A program made the position numbers and the translations under genes. This document shows, piece by piece, positions 12,216-20,707 of a stretch of 42,436 bases of DNA; positions within the stretch are counted from its first letter, which is position 1; each line of letters opens with the position of its first letter. The notes under the pieces were generated by a model. The model had not been told where the DNA came from and made no database searches. It was given only the letters and a program-made list of their open reading frames with translations. The stretch is from positions 1-42,436 of the forward strand of contig NZ_JAHKRK010000048.1 of NCBI RefSeq assembly GCF_019396355.1, in the 5' to 3' direction. This DNA comes from Pseudonocardia nigra (lineage in GTDB: Bacteria > Actinomycetota > Actinomycetes > Mycobacteriales > Pseudonocardiaceae).

Positions 12216-13145
12216 GTGCTGACCGTCATCGGGCTCGACATCGGCGGCTCCAAGACCCACGGCATCCGCTCCGAGGACGGGGTGGCCGTGGCCGAGGCCG
12301 TCGCCGGGAGCGCGAACATCGCCTCCGTCGGCGCCGCCGAGGCGGGGCGCCAGCTCGACGCCGTCCTGACCGCCCTCGGCACCGACGGGGTGAGCGCGAT
12401 CTGCGCGGGAGCGGCGGGCGCCGACGGGGCCGAGTCGGTCGGCATGCTGATGCGCCTGCTCGGCGAGCGCGTGCCCGGCGCGACCGTCCGGATCGTGCAC
12501 GACGCCCGGCTGGTCCTCGCCGCGGCCGGGCTGGACGCCGGCGTCGCGGTCATCGCCGGCACCGGTTCGGTTGCCTGGGGCGCGCGCGCCGACCGCACCG
12601 ATGCCCGGGCGGGCGGCTGGGGACACCTGCTCGGCGACGAGGGCAGTGGCTACCAGGTCGCGCTCGACGTCGTGCGGCACGCGCTGGACCGGATGGACGC
12701 CTGCGCGCCCGTCGATGCGCTCACCGCCGCGCTGCTCGAGCGCTGCGGCCTGACCGGGCCCGAGCAGCTGATCGACCACGTGTACACCACCCAGGACCGG
12801 CGGTACTGGGCCGAGCGGGCCGGCGTCGTCACCGCACTCGCCGCCCGCGGCGACGGGGCCGCCTGCGCGATCCTCGGCCGGGCCGCCGACGCGCTCGCCG
12901 CGCTCGCCCGCCGCGTGCTCGACCGGCTCGACCGGCCGGGCCCCGTCGTGCTCGCCGGCGGCTTCGCCGTCCACGAACCGCTGCTGCAGCGCGCGATTCG
13001 CGAGCGGCTTCCCGGCACCGAGGTGCGCGTGCTCACCGATGCCCCCGTCACGGGCGCCGTGCGGCTCGCGGCCGCGACTCGCCCTCCCCACCCGCACAGC
13101 ACCGACGCTCGCTCCGCGAGCTTCGCTTCGAAGGAGCTGACGTGA
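12216..13145 (+). CDS. nagK: N-acetylglucosamine kinase (BadF/BadG family)
   Basis: Phosphorylates GlcNAc to GlcNAc-6-phosphate. A 309-residue member of the BadF/BadG/BcrA ATPase family in the ASKHA fold. The first phosphate loop is GLDIGGSKTHGI at the N-terminus, the second IAGTGSVAWGA near residue 111, followed by the diagnostic GWGHLLGDEGSGYQVALD. A LAGGFAVHEPLLQ stretch forms the adenosine motif. The GTG at 12216 is preceded by GCGAGGAGA. The C-terminal 20 residues (RPPHPHSTDARS...) are unlike the fold and may be a tail. The stop overlaps the next start by 4 bases. The DasR-like site upstream supports amino-sugar control. Confidence 0.9.
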   Translation: MLTVIGLDIGGSKTHGIRSEDGVAVAEAVAGSANIASVGAAEAGRQLDAVLTALGTDGVSAICAGAAGADGAESVGMLMRLLGERVPGATVRIVHDARLVLAAAGLDAGVAVIAGTGSVAWGARADRTDARAGGWGHLLGDEGSGYQVALDVVRHALDRMDACAPVDALTAALLERCGLTGPEQLIDHVYTTQDRRYWAERAGVVTALAARGDGAACAILGRAADALAALARRVLDRLDRPGPVVLAGGFAVHEPLLQRAIRERLPGTEVRVLTDAPVTGAVRLAAATRPPHPHSTDARSASFASKELT

Positions 13146-14200
13146 CCACCGTGGCACCGCATCGTCCCGGCCACCTGATGGCGGCCGAGATCGCCGAACA
13201 GCCCGCCGCGTGGAGGCGCCTGCTCGCCGGGATCGACGCCGCCGGGATCGACGCCGCCGCGGACCTGATCCGCAGCCGCGCCCCCCGCACCGTGCTCTTC
13301 GTCGCCCGCGGCACCAGCGACCACGCCGCCCTCTACGCGAAGTACCTCGTGGAGATCCGGCACGGCCTGCCCGCCGGGCTGGTCTCGCCCTCGACGATGA
13401 CCGCCTACGGTGCACGCCCGGACCTGCGGGACGTGCTCATGATCGGCATCAGCCAGTCCGGCGGGTCCCCCGACCTGGTCCGCACGCTCGAGGTCGCCCG
13501 CGCCCAGGGCGCGCTCACCGTCGCGGTCACCAACAGCGCGGGGTCGCCGCTCGCCGCCGCCGCCCACGCGCACGTGGACGTGCTCGCCGGACCCGAGCGG
13601 TCGGTCGCGGCCACCAAGTCCTACACCGCCCAGCTGCTGGCGCTGTACCTGCTGCTCGAGCGGGTGCGCGGCGCCGACACCTCGGTCGCCGCCGCGCTGC
13701 CCGACCTGGGCGATGCGCTGCTGGCCCGCGACGCGGAGATCGCCGCGCTCGCCCAGCGCTACCGGTTCGCCCAGCGGATGCTCACCACCGCGCGCGGCTA
13801 CTCCTATCCCACGGCCCGCGAGGCGGCGCTGAAGCTGATGGAGACCTCCTACGTCTCGGCGCAGGCGTTCTCCGGCGCCGACCTGCTGCACGGCCCGCTC
13901 GCGCTGGTCGACCCGCAGGTTCCGGTGTTCGCCGTGGTCGCCGAGGGCGTCGGCGGCACCGCGATGCGCGACGTGCTGCCCCGCCTGGCCGAGCGCTCGG
14001 CCGACGTCTGCTGCGTGGGCCACCCCGCGGCCGTCGAGGCCGCCGCCACCGGGTTCACGCTGCCCGCCGGCGCCCCCGAGGTGCTGTCCCCGCTGCTGGA
14101 GATCGTCCCGTTCCAGCTGCTCGCGCTGCACCTCGCGGTCGGCCGCGGCGGCGACCCGGACGCCCCGCGAGGCCTGAGCAAGATCACGGAGACGCTGTGA
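13142..14200 (+). CDS. Double-SIS sugar isomerase, probable GlcN-6-phosphate deaminase (NagB-II type)
   Basis: A 352-residue protein with two SIS domains like the isomerase half of GlmS but without the glutaminase domain. SIS-1 contains FVARGTSDHAALYAKYLV, GISQSGGSPD and the sugar-phosphate site GPERSVAATKSYTAQL. SIS-2 contains RGYSYPTAREAALKLMETSY and GADLLHGPLALV, equivalent to the GlmS EGALKLKE..HGPLALI segment. Without glutaminase it cannot make GlcN-6-P from glutamine, and between nagK and nagA the natural role is the reverse direction: GlcN-6-P to Fru-6-P plus ammonia. Starts with GTG in a GTGA overlap with nagK, with AAGGAG upstream. Confidence 0.85.
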   Translation: MTTVAPHRPGHLMAAEIAEQPAAWRRLLAGIDAAGIDAAADLIRSRAPRTVLFVARGTSDHAALYAKYLVEIRHGLPAGLVSPSTMTAYGARPDLRDVLMIGISQSGGSPDLVRTLEVARAQGALTVAVTNSAGSPLAAAAHAHVDVLAGPERSVAATKSYTAQLLALYLLLERVRGADTSVAAALPDLGDALLARDAEIAALAQRYRFAQRMLTTARGYSYPTAREAALKLMETSYVSAQAFSGADLLHGPLALVDPQVPVFAVVAEGVGGTAMRDVLPRLAERSADVCCVGHPAAVEAAATGFTLPAGAPEVLSPLLEIVPFQLLALHLAVGRGGDPDAPRGLSKITETL

Positions 14201-15375
14201 CGAGCGGGCGGTCCACGCTGCTGCGGGCCGGCACCGTCGTCGCGGACGGGCGGGCCGGACCGGGCTGGGTCGAGGTCGCGGGCGAGCGCATCGCGGCCGT
14301 CGGTACCGGCGAGCCACCCCGGCCCGCCGACGCCGACCTCGGCGACGCCGTGCTCGTCCCGGGGTTCGTCGACATGCACGTGCACGGCGGCGCGGGGGCG
14401 GCGTTCCCCGACGGCGACCCGCAGGAGGCCCTGCGGGCCGTGCGGTTCCACCGCGCCCACGGCAGCACCACGTTGGTCGCGAGCCTCGTCGCGGCCGGCC
14501 CCACGGAGCTGCTGCGGGCCGTCGACGCGCTCGCCGACCTCGTCACCGACGGCGAGCTCGCGGGCGTCCACCTCGAGGGCCCCTGGCTCGCCACGGCCCG
14601 CTGCGGGGCCCACGACCCCGGACAGCTGCGCGACCCCGACCCCGCGGAGCTCGACAAGCTCCTCGCCGCCGGCGGCGGTGCAGTGCGGATGGTGACGCTC
14701 GCGCCGGAGCGCGCCGGCGGCCTGGACGCGGTGTGGCGGATCGTCGGCGCGGGCGCGATCGCCGCGCTCGGCCACACCGACGCCAGCTACGCGCTCACGC
14801 GGGCGGCGATCGCGGCGGGGGCGCGCGTCGGCACGCACCTGTTCAACGCGATGGCCCCGGTGCACCACCGCGAGCCGGGACCCGCGGTGGCGCTGCTGGA
14901 GGACGCGCGGGTCACCGTGGAGCTGGTGACCGACGGGCTGCACGTCCACCCGGCGCTGTGGGACCACGTGCTGCGCAGCACCGACGGCGAGCGCGTGGCG
15001 GCGGTGACCGACGCGATGGCGGCCGCGGGCATGCCCGACGGCGAGTACCGGCTGGGCGCACTCGGTGTCACCGTCACCGACCGCGTGGCCCGGGTGGCCG
15101 ACGGCAGCGCGGAGGGCGGCCCGATCGCGGGCAGCACCGCCACCACGGACGCCCTGTTCGCCAACATCGTGCGGCACGCCGCGCTCCCCCGCGACGAAGC
15201 GCTGCTGCGTGCGGTGGCGATGACCGCCACGGCGCCCGCCCGCGCGCTCGGGCTCGCCGACGTCGGCGAGATCGCGCCGGGCCGCCGGGCCGACCTCGTG
15301 GTGCTCGACGCCGACCTGCTGGTCCGCGACGTCTACCGGGCGGGCGAGCGGCTCGCCCTCGCCGAGGTGCGGTGA
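14197..15375 (+). CDS. nagA: N-acetylglucosamine-6-phosphate deacetylase (NagA)
   Basis: Removes acetate from GlcNAc-6-phosphate to give GlcN-6-phosphate, feeding the SIS deaminase encoded just upstream. A 392-residue amidohydrolase with the barrel motifs FVDMHVHGG, HLEGPW, GHTDA, GTHLFNAM and the catalytic Asp in AVTDAMAAAG, plus the terminal GRRADLVVLD typical of the superfamily. GTG start in a GTGA overlap with the preceding stop, so translation is coupled. Last gene of the three-gene nag operon; the next gene starts 59 bases downstream behind its own palindrome. Confidence 0.94.
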   Translation: MTSGRSTLLRAGTVVADGRAGPGWVEVAGERIAAVGTGEPPRPADADLGDAVLVPGFVDMHVHGGAGAAFPDGDPQEALRAVRFHRAHGSTTLVASLVAAGPTELLRAVDALADLVTDGELAGVHLEGPWLATARCGAHDPGQLRDPDPAELDKLLAAGGGAVRMVTLAPERAGGLDAVWRIVGAGAIAALGHTDASYALTRAAIAAGARVGTHLFNAMAPVHHREPGPAVALLEDARVTVELVTDGLHVHPALWDHVLRSTDGERVAAVTDAMAAAGMPDGEYRLGALGVTVTDRVARVADGSAEGGPIAGSTATTDALFANIVRHAALPRDEALLRAVAMTATAPARALGLADVGEIAPGRRADLVVLDADLLVRDVYRAGERLALAEVR

Positions 15376-15388
15376 CGCGCGGAGAAAT

Positions 15389-15403
15389 TTACTCCGGAGG
15401 TAA
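15389..15403. promoter_or_regulatory. Near-palindrome before TetR gene, likely its operator
   Basis: TTACTCCGGAGGTAA, with TCCGGA as symmetric core and TTAC/GTAA arms offset by one base. It sits in an AT-rich island about 32 bases before the TetR start, the place expected for an autorepression site. Confidence 0.5.
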
Positions 15404-15434
15404 CTTTCGCTCCGGGATATGGGAGCCTGGGGAG

Positions 15435-16070
15435 GTGACCACCGAGACCCCGGGGCTGCGCGAGCTCAAGAAGCAGGAGACCCGACAGCTGATCTCCGAC
15501 CGGGCCACCCACCTGTTCCTCGAGCGCGGGTTCGAGGACACGACCATCGCCGACATCGCCGCCGCCGCCCGCGTCGCGAAGAAGACCGTCACCAACTACT
15601 TCGCGCGCAAGGAGGACCTCGCCTTCGACCGGCACGAGGAGTTCACGGCCGGACTCGCCCGGACGGTGGCGGGGCGCGGGGCAGGCGAGTCGGCGCTGGC
15701 CGCGCTCCGGGCCGCCTTCCTCGCCGCCGCGCAGCGGCACGACCCCGTCATCGGGTTCTCCGGGCGGGCGTTCGCCCACATGATCACCGAGAGCCCCACG
15801 CTCACCGCACGGCTGCGCGAGCTGCACGAGCTGCGCGAGGCGGCCCTCGCCGACGTCCTGGCCGCCGAGACCGACGCGGAACCCGACGACGTCACCCCCC
15901 GCGCCGTCGCCGCCCAGCTCGGCGCCGCGGACCGGGTGCTGTTCGGTGAGGTGGTGCGCCGCACCCTCGGCGGACAGGCCGGCAAGGCGATCGCCGCGGC
16001 CGTGACCGCCTCCGCGCGCCGCGTGTACGACCTGCTCGAACCCGCCCTGGGCGAGTACGCCGTGCGCTGA
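15435..16070 (+). CDS. TetR-family transcriptional regulator
   Basis: A 211-residue repressor-type protein. The N-terminal helix-turn-helix is TIADIAAAARVAKKTVTNYFARKEDLAFD (residues about 36-64), preceded by RATHLFLERGFEDT. The C-terminal ligand domain is helical and rich in Ala, as usual for the family, and gives no ligand clue. The GTG at 15435 has GGGAG about 9 bases upstream. It follows nagA on the same strand but has its own AT-rich promoter and palindrome, so it need not control the nag genes. It is convergent with the VWA gene across a long palindrome. Confidence 0.88.
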   Translation: MTTETPGLRELKKQETRQLISDRATHLFLERGFEDTTIADIAAAARVAKKTVTNYFARKEDLAFDRHEEFTAGLARTVAGRGAGESALAALRAAFLAAAQRHDPVIGFSGRAFAHMITESPTLTARLRELHELREAALADVLAAETDAEPDDVTPRAVAAQLGAADRVLFGEVVRRTLGGQAGKAIAAAVTASARRVYDLLEPALGEYAVR

Positions 16071-16162
16071 CCCCGCGAGTCGGCACAGACCGGCGGCCGA
16101 GTGGCGACGAACCGGCGCCGGAACGTCGCGACTCACCCGCCAGATCGTGCCGACTCGCGGGG
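16071..16162. terminator. Long nested palindrome between convergent genes
   Basis: A perfect 16-bp inverted repeat CCCCGCGAGTCGGCAC (16071-16086) and GTGCCGACTCGCGGGG (16147-16162) encloses a second 11-bp arm pair (16099-16109 with 16124-16134, one mismatch) and a central CCGGCGCCGG. It starts at the TetR stop codon and ends 4 bases before the VWA stop. It can work as a bidirectional transcription terminator; there is no U-tract, as is usual in high-GC actinobacteria. It could also be a dispersed REP-like element. Confidence 0.65.
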
Positions 16163-16165
16163 TGG

Positions 16166-18115
16166 TCAGCGGCGGCGGGTGCGCAGGTAGTCGGCCACCA
16201 CCTCGGCGCCCAATCCGTCGAGCGTCGGGGCGACCACGCGGCCGCCGCAACGCCGGGCAACGTCGTCGACGAACACCGCGAGCCGCGGGTCGTCGCCGAG
16301 CATGAAGAACGTGATCGACGGCCGCAACGCCGTGACCCGGTCCAGCTCTCCGATCGTGGCCCGCAGCGTCTCCCGGCTCGGCGGCCAGTCGAACACCGCC
16401 TCCCCGTCGGGCTCCAGGTGCGCGGTGGGCTCACCGTCGGTGACCACCAGGACGACCGGCTGGGCGTCCGGGTTGCGGCGCAGGTGCTCCCCGGCCAGCA
16501 GCAGCGCGTGGTGCAGGTTGGTGCCCTGCTCCCACGCCCCCTCCAGGCCGACCAGCTCGCCCAGCTCCACCGACCGCGCGTGCCGGCCGAACGTGATCAG
16601 CTTCAGGTCGTCGCCCCGGAACCGGGTGGAGATCAGCTGGTGCAGCGCCAGCGCTGTGCGCTTCATCGGCACCCAGCGCCCGTCCTGCACCATCGACCAC
16701 GACGTGTCGACGCACAGCGCCACCGCCGCCCGGGACCGCTGCTCGGTCTCGACGATCTCCACGTCGGTGACGTCGAGCCGCCGGTCGTCGCCGCCTGCCC
16801 GGCGCAGCTGCGCGTTGAGCAGGGTGCGCGGCACGCTCCAGGACTCGGTGTCACCGAACGCCCACGGCCGGGTGGCGCCGGTGGCCTCGCCCGCCGCGCC
16901 CGAGCGCCGGTCCTCCCGTTCGCCGCGGCGGGCCCCGATCCTGTCGACGACGTCACGCAGGGCCGACTCCCCCAGCCGCCGCAGCGCCTTCGGCGACAGC
17001 TGCAGCGACCCGTCCGGCGCCCGCTCGAACAGGCCCTGGCGCTGCAGCTCGCGCTCCAGCTCGGCGAGCGCCCGGGCGTCGACGCGCGCCTGGTCGCCCA
17101 GGTGCTCGCCGAGCGCGTCGAGGTCGATGTCCTCCATCCGCGCGCCCGGGTAGCTCTGCGACAGCTGTTCGGCCAGGGCGTCGAGCTGCCCGAGCTGCTC
17201 CATCGCCCGCGTCGCCTTGCCCATGCCGAGCGGGTTGTCGCCGCGGAAGCGCCCCTGCCCCTCCCAGTCCTCGCCGGGCCGCAGCCCTTGCAGCTGCGCG
17301 TCCAGCTGCGCGAGCGCCTGCGCGAGCCGCGGGTCGCCGAACGCCTGCTGCGACAGCTCCATCAGCTCGGCGCGCTGCTCGGGCGTCATCGAGTTGAGCA
17401 TCCGCTGGGCCGCGGCCGCCCGCTGCGCGAGCAGGTCCACCAGCTCCTCGGTGCTCTGCGGGTCCTCCGGGAAGAACTCGCCGTGCCGCTGCATGAACTG
17501 CTGGAACTGCTCGGTGGTGTCCTGCCCGGCCGCGTGGTTCGCGAGCAGGTTGTTCAAGTCGTCGAGCATCTCCCGGATGCGCTCGACGTCCTCGGGCGTG
17601 GCATTCTCCATCGCCTGCTTCATGCCGGCGAAGCGCTGGTCGAGCATCTCCCGGCCGAGCAGGTCGCGGATCTCCTCGTAGGCCTCGCGCGCATCGGAGG
17701 ACTGCCAGTCGTAGGAGTCGAGCTCCCGCACCGCGCCGCCGGTGTCGGAGGGCAGCGCGTCGAGGGTCATCTCCCGGAACCGGGCATCGTCGGTGTCCTG
17801 GCGCGCCAGGACGTCGCGCTCGGCGTCCAGGGCACGCTGCAACAGCTCGCGGACCTCCTGCAGCGTGCCGTCGAGCCGGTTCTCCCGCTGCAGCCTGCTG
17901 CGGCGCTGCCACACCTCGCGCGTGAGCTCGTCGAGCCCTCGCCGATCCTGCGTACCGCGGCGCAGGAGCTCCTGCAGCGCCGAGCGCGGCGACGCGCCCT
18001 CCATGACGTCGCGGCCGATCTCGTCCAGGGCCGCGCGGAGGTCGACGGGCGGGGCGAGCGGGTCCGGTCCGTCGGTGTACGGGCCGTAGGCGTACTTGCG
18101 TGCGCGTCTAGCCAT
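16166..18115 (-). CDS. VWA-domain protein, partner of MoxR ATPase
   Basis: A 649-residue cytoplasmic protein. The C-terminal von Willebrand A domain (about residues 460-640) has the metal site DTSWSM and the VTDGEP motif. The N-terminal two-thirds is Gln- and Glu-rich and helical (LDELTREVWQRRSRLQR, MLNSMTPEQRAELMELSQQ), probably coiled-coil. It starts 8 bases inside the end of the upstream AAA+ gene, so the pair is cotranslated. MoxR-VWA pairs act as chaperones or metal-insertion machines; the same adjacent pair exists in mycobacteria (Rv0958-Rv0959 type). The client is unknown. Confidence 0.88.
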   Translation of the reverse strand: MARRARKYAYGPYTDGPDPLAPPVDLRAALDEIGRDVMEGASPRSALQELLRRGTQDRRGLDELTREVWQRRSRLQRENRLDGTLQEVRELLQRALDAERDVLARQDTDDARFREMTLDALPSDTGGAVRELDSYDWQSSDAREAYEEIRDLLGREMLDQRFAGMKQAMENATPEDVERIREMLDDLNNLLANHAAGQDTTEQFQQFMQRHGEFFPEDPQSTEELVDLLAQRAAAAQRMLNSMTPEQRAELMELSQQAFGDPRLAQALAQLDAQLQGLRPGEDWEGQGRFRGDNPLGMGKATRAMEQLGQLDALAEQLSQSYPGARMEDIDLDALGEHLGDQARVDARALAELERELQRQGLFERAPDGSLQLSPKALRRLGESALRDVVDRIGARRGEREDRRSGAAGEATGATRPWAFGDTESWSVPRTLLNAQLRRAGGDDRRLDVTDVEIVETEQRSRAAVALCVDTSWSMVQDGRWVPMKRTALALHQLISTRFRGDDLKLITFGRHARSVELGELVGLEGAWEQGTNLHHALLLAGEHLRRNPDAQPVVLVVTDGEPTAHLEPDGEAVFDWPPSRETLRATIGELDRVTALRPSITFFMLGDDPRLAVFVDDVARRCGGRVVAPTLDGLGAEVVADYLRTRRR

Positions 18116-19529
18116 AGCTCACCGTGTCGCCGTCGTCGGACTCGTCCTTGGCGAGCCGCCGGGTGAGGAACAGCAGCTCCAGGGCCAGCTCGGCGGCGCT
18201 GGCCATCGGGCCGGGGTCCTCGGTGCCGCCCGCGTCGAGGCGCTTGGCGATCTCGGTGAGTGCGTCGACGGCCGGCAGCGCCGCCACCACCTCCGCGGCG
18301 GGCACCCGCTCCCCCGTGCGCACCGGGGAGCCCGCGACGGCCTCGGCGAGCGGGTCGAGGTCGATCCCGCGCAGCCGGAACCGGGCGGTGTCGGCGGTGG
18401 CCCGGCGCAGCAGGTGCTCCAGGTGCTCGCTCTCGCGGCCCTCCTCGCCGGAGGCGAACTCCAGCTTGCCGCGCAGCACCGCCGGCACCGACTCCAGGTC
18501 GACCGGGCGTGCGACCGGCCGCTCCTCACCGGTGATCGCGGCCCGGCGCAGGGCGGCGGCGGCCACGGTCTCGGCGGCGGCCACGGCGAACCGCGCCGAC
18601 ACGCCGGAGCCCTGATCGACGGCGCTGGACTCGCGCAGCGAGCGGGTGAACCGGGCGACGACCTCCACCAGGTGCCGCGGCACGTCCGCGACGAGCGCCG
18701 CCTCCTGCCGGACCAGCGCGATCTCGTCGGCCAGTTCGAGGGGGTAGTGCGTGCGGACCTCGGCGCCGAAGCGGTCCTTGAGCGGGGTGATGATGCGCCC
18801 GCGGTTGGTGTAGTCCTCGGGGTTGGCCGACGCGACCAGCAGCACGTCCAGCGGAAGCCGCAGCGTGTAGCCGCGCACCTGGATGTCGCGCTCCTCCATC
18901 ACGTTGAGCAGCGCCACCTGGATGCGCTCGGCCAGGTCGGGCAGCTCGTTGATCGTGACGATGCCGCGGTGGGCGCGCGGCACCAGGCCGTAGTGGATGG
19001 TCTCCGGGTCGCCCAGCGAGCGGCCCTCGGCGACCTTGACGGGGTCGACGTCGCCGATGAGGTCGGCGACGGCGGTGTCGGGGGTGGCGAGCTTCTCGGT
19101 GTAGCGCTCGTCGCGGTGGCGCCAGGCGACCGGCAGGTCGTCGCCCAGCTCCGCCGCCCGCCGGCGAGCGCCCGGCGTGATCGGGGCGTACGGGTGCTCG
19201 CCGAGCTCGGAGCCCTCGATCACGGGCGTCCACTCGTCGAGCAGGTTGACGATCGAGCGCAGCAGGCGGGTCTTGCCCTGGCCGCGCTCGCCGAGCAGGA
19301 CGACGTCGTGCCCGGCGATCAGGGCGCGCTCCAGCTGCGGGAGCACGGTGGACTCGAACCCGACGATGCCGGGCCAGGCGTCGCGCCCCTCCCGGAGCGC
19401 GGTGAGCAGGTTGTGGCGGATCTCGTCCTTGACACCACGCATTTCATGGCCGGACGCGCGGAGCGCGCCGAGGGTGCGGGGAAGATCGCCGAGCGGAGCG
19501 CCAGCGGAGCGAACATCATCACTGTGCAC
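18108..19529 (-). CDS. MoxR-type AAA+ ATPase (magnesium-chelatase-like)
   Basis: A 473-residue AAA+ ATPase. Walker A is LLGERGQGKTRLLRS, Walker B GIVTINELPDLAERIQ, and the sensor region ASANPEDYTNRGRIITPLKD; a helical C-terminal lid follows. I chose the GTG at 19529 because mycobacterial relatives share the stretch LGALRASGH before MRGVKDEIR and because TAACGT lies 7 bases upstream, giving a leaderless start. The ATG at 19442 is a shorter alternative. The name magnesium chelatase is misleading, since no bacteriochlorophyll genes are near; it probably remodels a client with the VWA protein. Confidence 0.88.
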   Translation of the reverse strand: MHSDDVRSAGAPLGDLPRTLGALRASGHEMRGVKDEIRHNLLTALREGRDAWPGIVGFESTVLPQLERALIAGHDVVLLGERGQGKTRLLRSIVNLLDEWTPVIEGSELGEHPYAPITPGARRRAAELGDDLPVAWRHRDERYTEKLATPDTAVADLIGDVDPVKVAEGRSLGDPETIHYGLVPRAHRGIVTINELPDLAERIQVALLNVMEERDIQVRGYTLRLPLDVLLVASANPEDYTNRGRIITPLKDRFGAEVRTHYPLELADEIALVRQEAALVADVPRHLVEVVARFTRSLRESSAVDQGSGVSARFAVAAAETVAAAALRRAAITGEERPVARPVDLESVPAVLRGKLEFASGEEGRESEHLEHLLRRATADTARFRLRGIDLDPLAEAVAGSPVRTGERVPAAEVVAALPAVDALTEIAKRLDAGGTEDPGPMASAAELALELLFLTRRLAKDESDDGDTVSYG

Positions 19530-19536
19530 GTAATCA

Positions 19537-19542
19537 ACGTTA
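19537..19542 (-). promoter_or_regulatory. -10 box of the MoxR-VWA operon, leaderless
   Basis: TAACGT on the minus strand with 7 bases to the GTG at 19529, in a local AT-rich stretch. Confidence 0.5.
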
Positions 19543-19592
19543 CGCCCGCAACACGGCCGCCGCCCCCGCACTTTCGACGGCAGCTTCGGCGG

Positions 19593-19641
19593 CAGCAAGG
19601 TGGCGATGCTGCCGTCCGGTGACAGTATGGCCACCTCGCTG
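19593..19641 (+). repeat. Palindromic repeat family P, copy 1
   Basis: Begins CAGCAAGGTGGCGATGCTGC and ends with the near-complement GGCCACCTCGCTG around a short CGTCCGGTGACAG centre. The same sequence recurs at 20591-20639 and inverted at 29301-29350. This copy replaces the expected first codons of the quinone-oxidoreductase gene that follows. Confidence 0.8.
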
Positions 19642-20570
19642 CCACTGCCCCGGCAGACCCGGGGCGGGCGAGGTACTGATCGAGGTCGCGGCCGCGGGCG
19701 TCCACCTGCTCGACACCGTGATCCGGTCGGGCACCTCGGGCGGGCCGTTCCCGCTGCCGGCGCTGCCGATGACGCCGGGCCGGGAGGTGGCGGGCGTCGT
19801 CGCGGCCGTCGGGGCCGACGTCGACGGCTCCTGGGTCGGCCGCTCGGTTGTGGCGCACCTCGGCATGGCCGGCGGCGGGTACGCGGCGCTGGCGGTGGCA
19901 CCGGTGGCGGCACTGCACGCGATCCCCGACGGCCTCGGGCCGGAGGCGGCCGTCGCAATGATCGGGACGGGCCGCACGGCGGTCGGCATCCTCGACGCCG
20001 CCGCGGTCGAGGAGGGCGACGTGGTGCTCGTCCCCGCCGCGGCGGGTGGTCTGGGCTCGCTGTTCGTGCAGGCGGCGCACAACGCCGGCGCCGTCGCCGT
20101 GGGATTGGCCGGTGGGCGGGAGAAGGTGGAGCGCGTCCGCGCCCTCGGCGCGGACGTCGCCGTCGACTACCGGGAGCCGGGCTGGCCGGAGCGCGTGCTC
20201 ACGGCGCTGGACGGCCGTAGGCCCACCGTGCTGCTGGACGGTGTCGGCGGCGAGGTCGGCCGGGCCGGTCTGGAGATGCTCGACGTGGCCGGGCGGATCG
20301 TCATGTTCGGCTGGACCTCCGGGTCGGTCACCGAGTTCACCAGCGCGGACATCGCCGCGGGCAGCCTGTCGGTCGTCTGGGTCGCCGGGCCGCGCATGAT
20401 GAAGCGCTACGGCGGGCTGCGCAGGCTGGAGACGCAGTTCGCTCGCCGAGGCGGCCGCCGGCCGGCTGGTGCCGCTGGTCCACCCGCCGTTCCCGCTCGC
20501 CGACGCCGCGGAGGCCCACCGTGCGCTCGTGTCGCGCCGCACGACGGGAAAGGTGGTGCTGGCCCCCTGA
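19619..20570 (+). pseudogene. Zinc-type quinone oxidoreductase, truncated and frameshifted
   Basis: A medium-chain dehydrogenase/QOR relative. Recognisable parts are PGAGEVLIEVAAAGVHLLD, LPMTPGREVAGVV, the NAD(P) loop VLVPAAAGGLGSLFVQ and VLLDGVGGEVGRAGL. Two defects are visible. The normal first 20 or so residues are missing, and palindromic repeat copy 1 stands in their place. Near 20437-20440 an extra base moves the end of the gene (SLAEAAAGRLVPLVHPPFPL...TTGKVVLAP, TGA 20568-20570) into another frame. It lies between two same-orientation copies of the repeat. The enzyme is very probably not functional. Confidence 0.8.
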
Positions 20571-20590
20571 GCAGCGCGCGTTCCCGACGC

Positions 20591-20639
20591 CAGCAAGGTG
20601 GCAGTACTGCCGTCCAGTGGCAGCATTGCCACCTTGCTG
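20591..20639 (+). repeat. Palindromic repeat family P, copy 2
   Basis: Arms CAGCAAGGTGGCA (20591-20603) and TGCCACCTTGCTG (20627-20639) are perfectly complementary over 13 bp and pair over 18 of 20 when extended inward. The centre CGTCCAGTG resembles copy 1. It lies 20 bases after the pseudogene stop and could also terminate transcription. Confidence 0.85.
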
Positions 20640-20707
20640 CCACTCCCCCTCGGCGCTGAGCGGAGCCGCGGAGCGACCATCGTGCCGAGGGAATAGGAGC
20701 AGCGATC

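Noticed and set aside
13142..14200. Glucosamine-6-phosphate synthase GlmS
   Set aside because: The glutaminase domain with its N-terminal cysteine is absent.
18108..19529. True magnesium chelatase subunit
   Set aside because: No tetrapyrrole genes nearby, and the VWA partner arrangement is that of MoxR systems.
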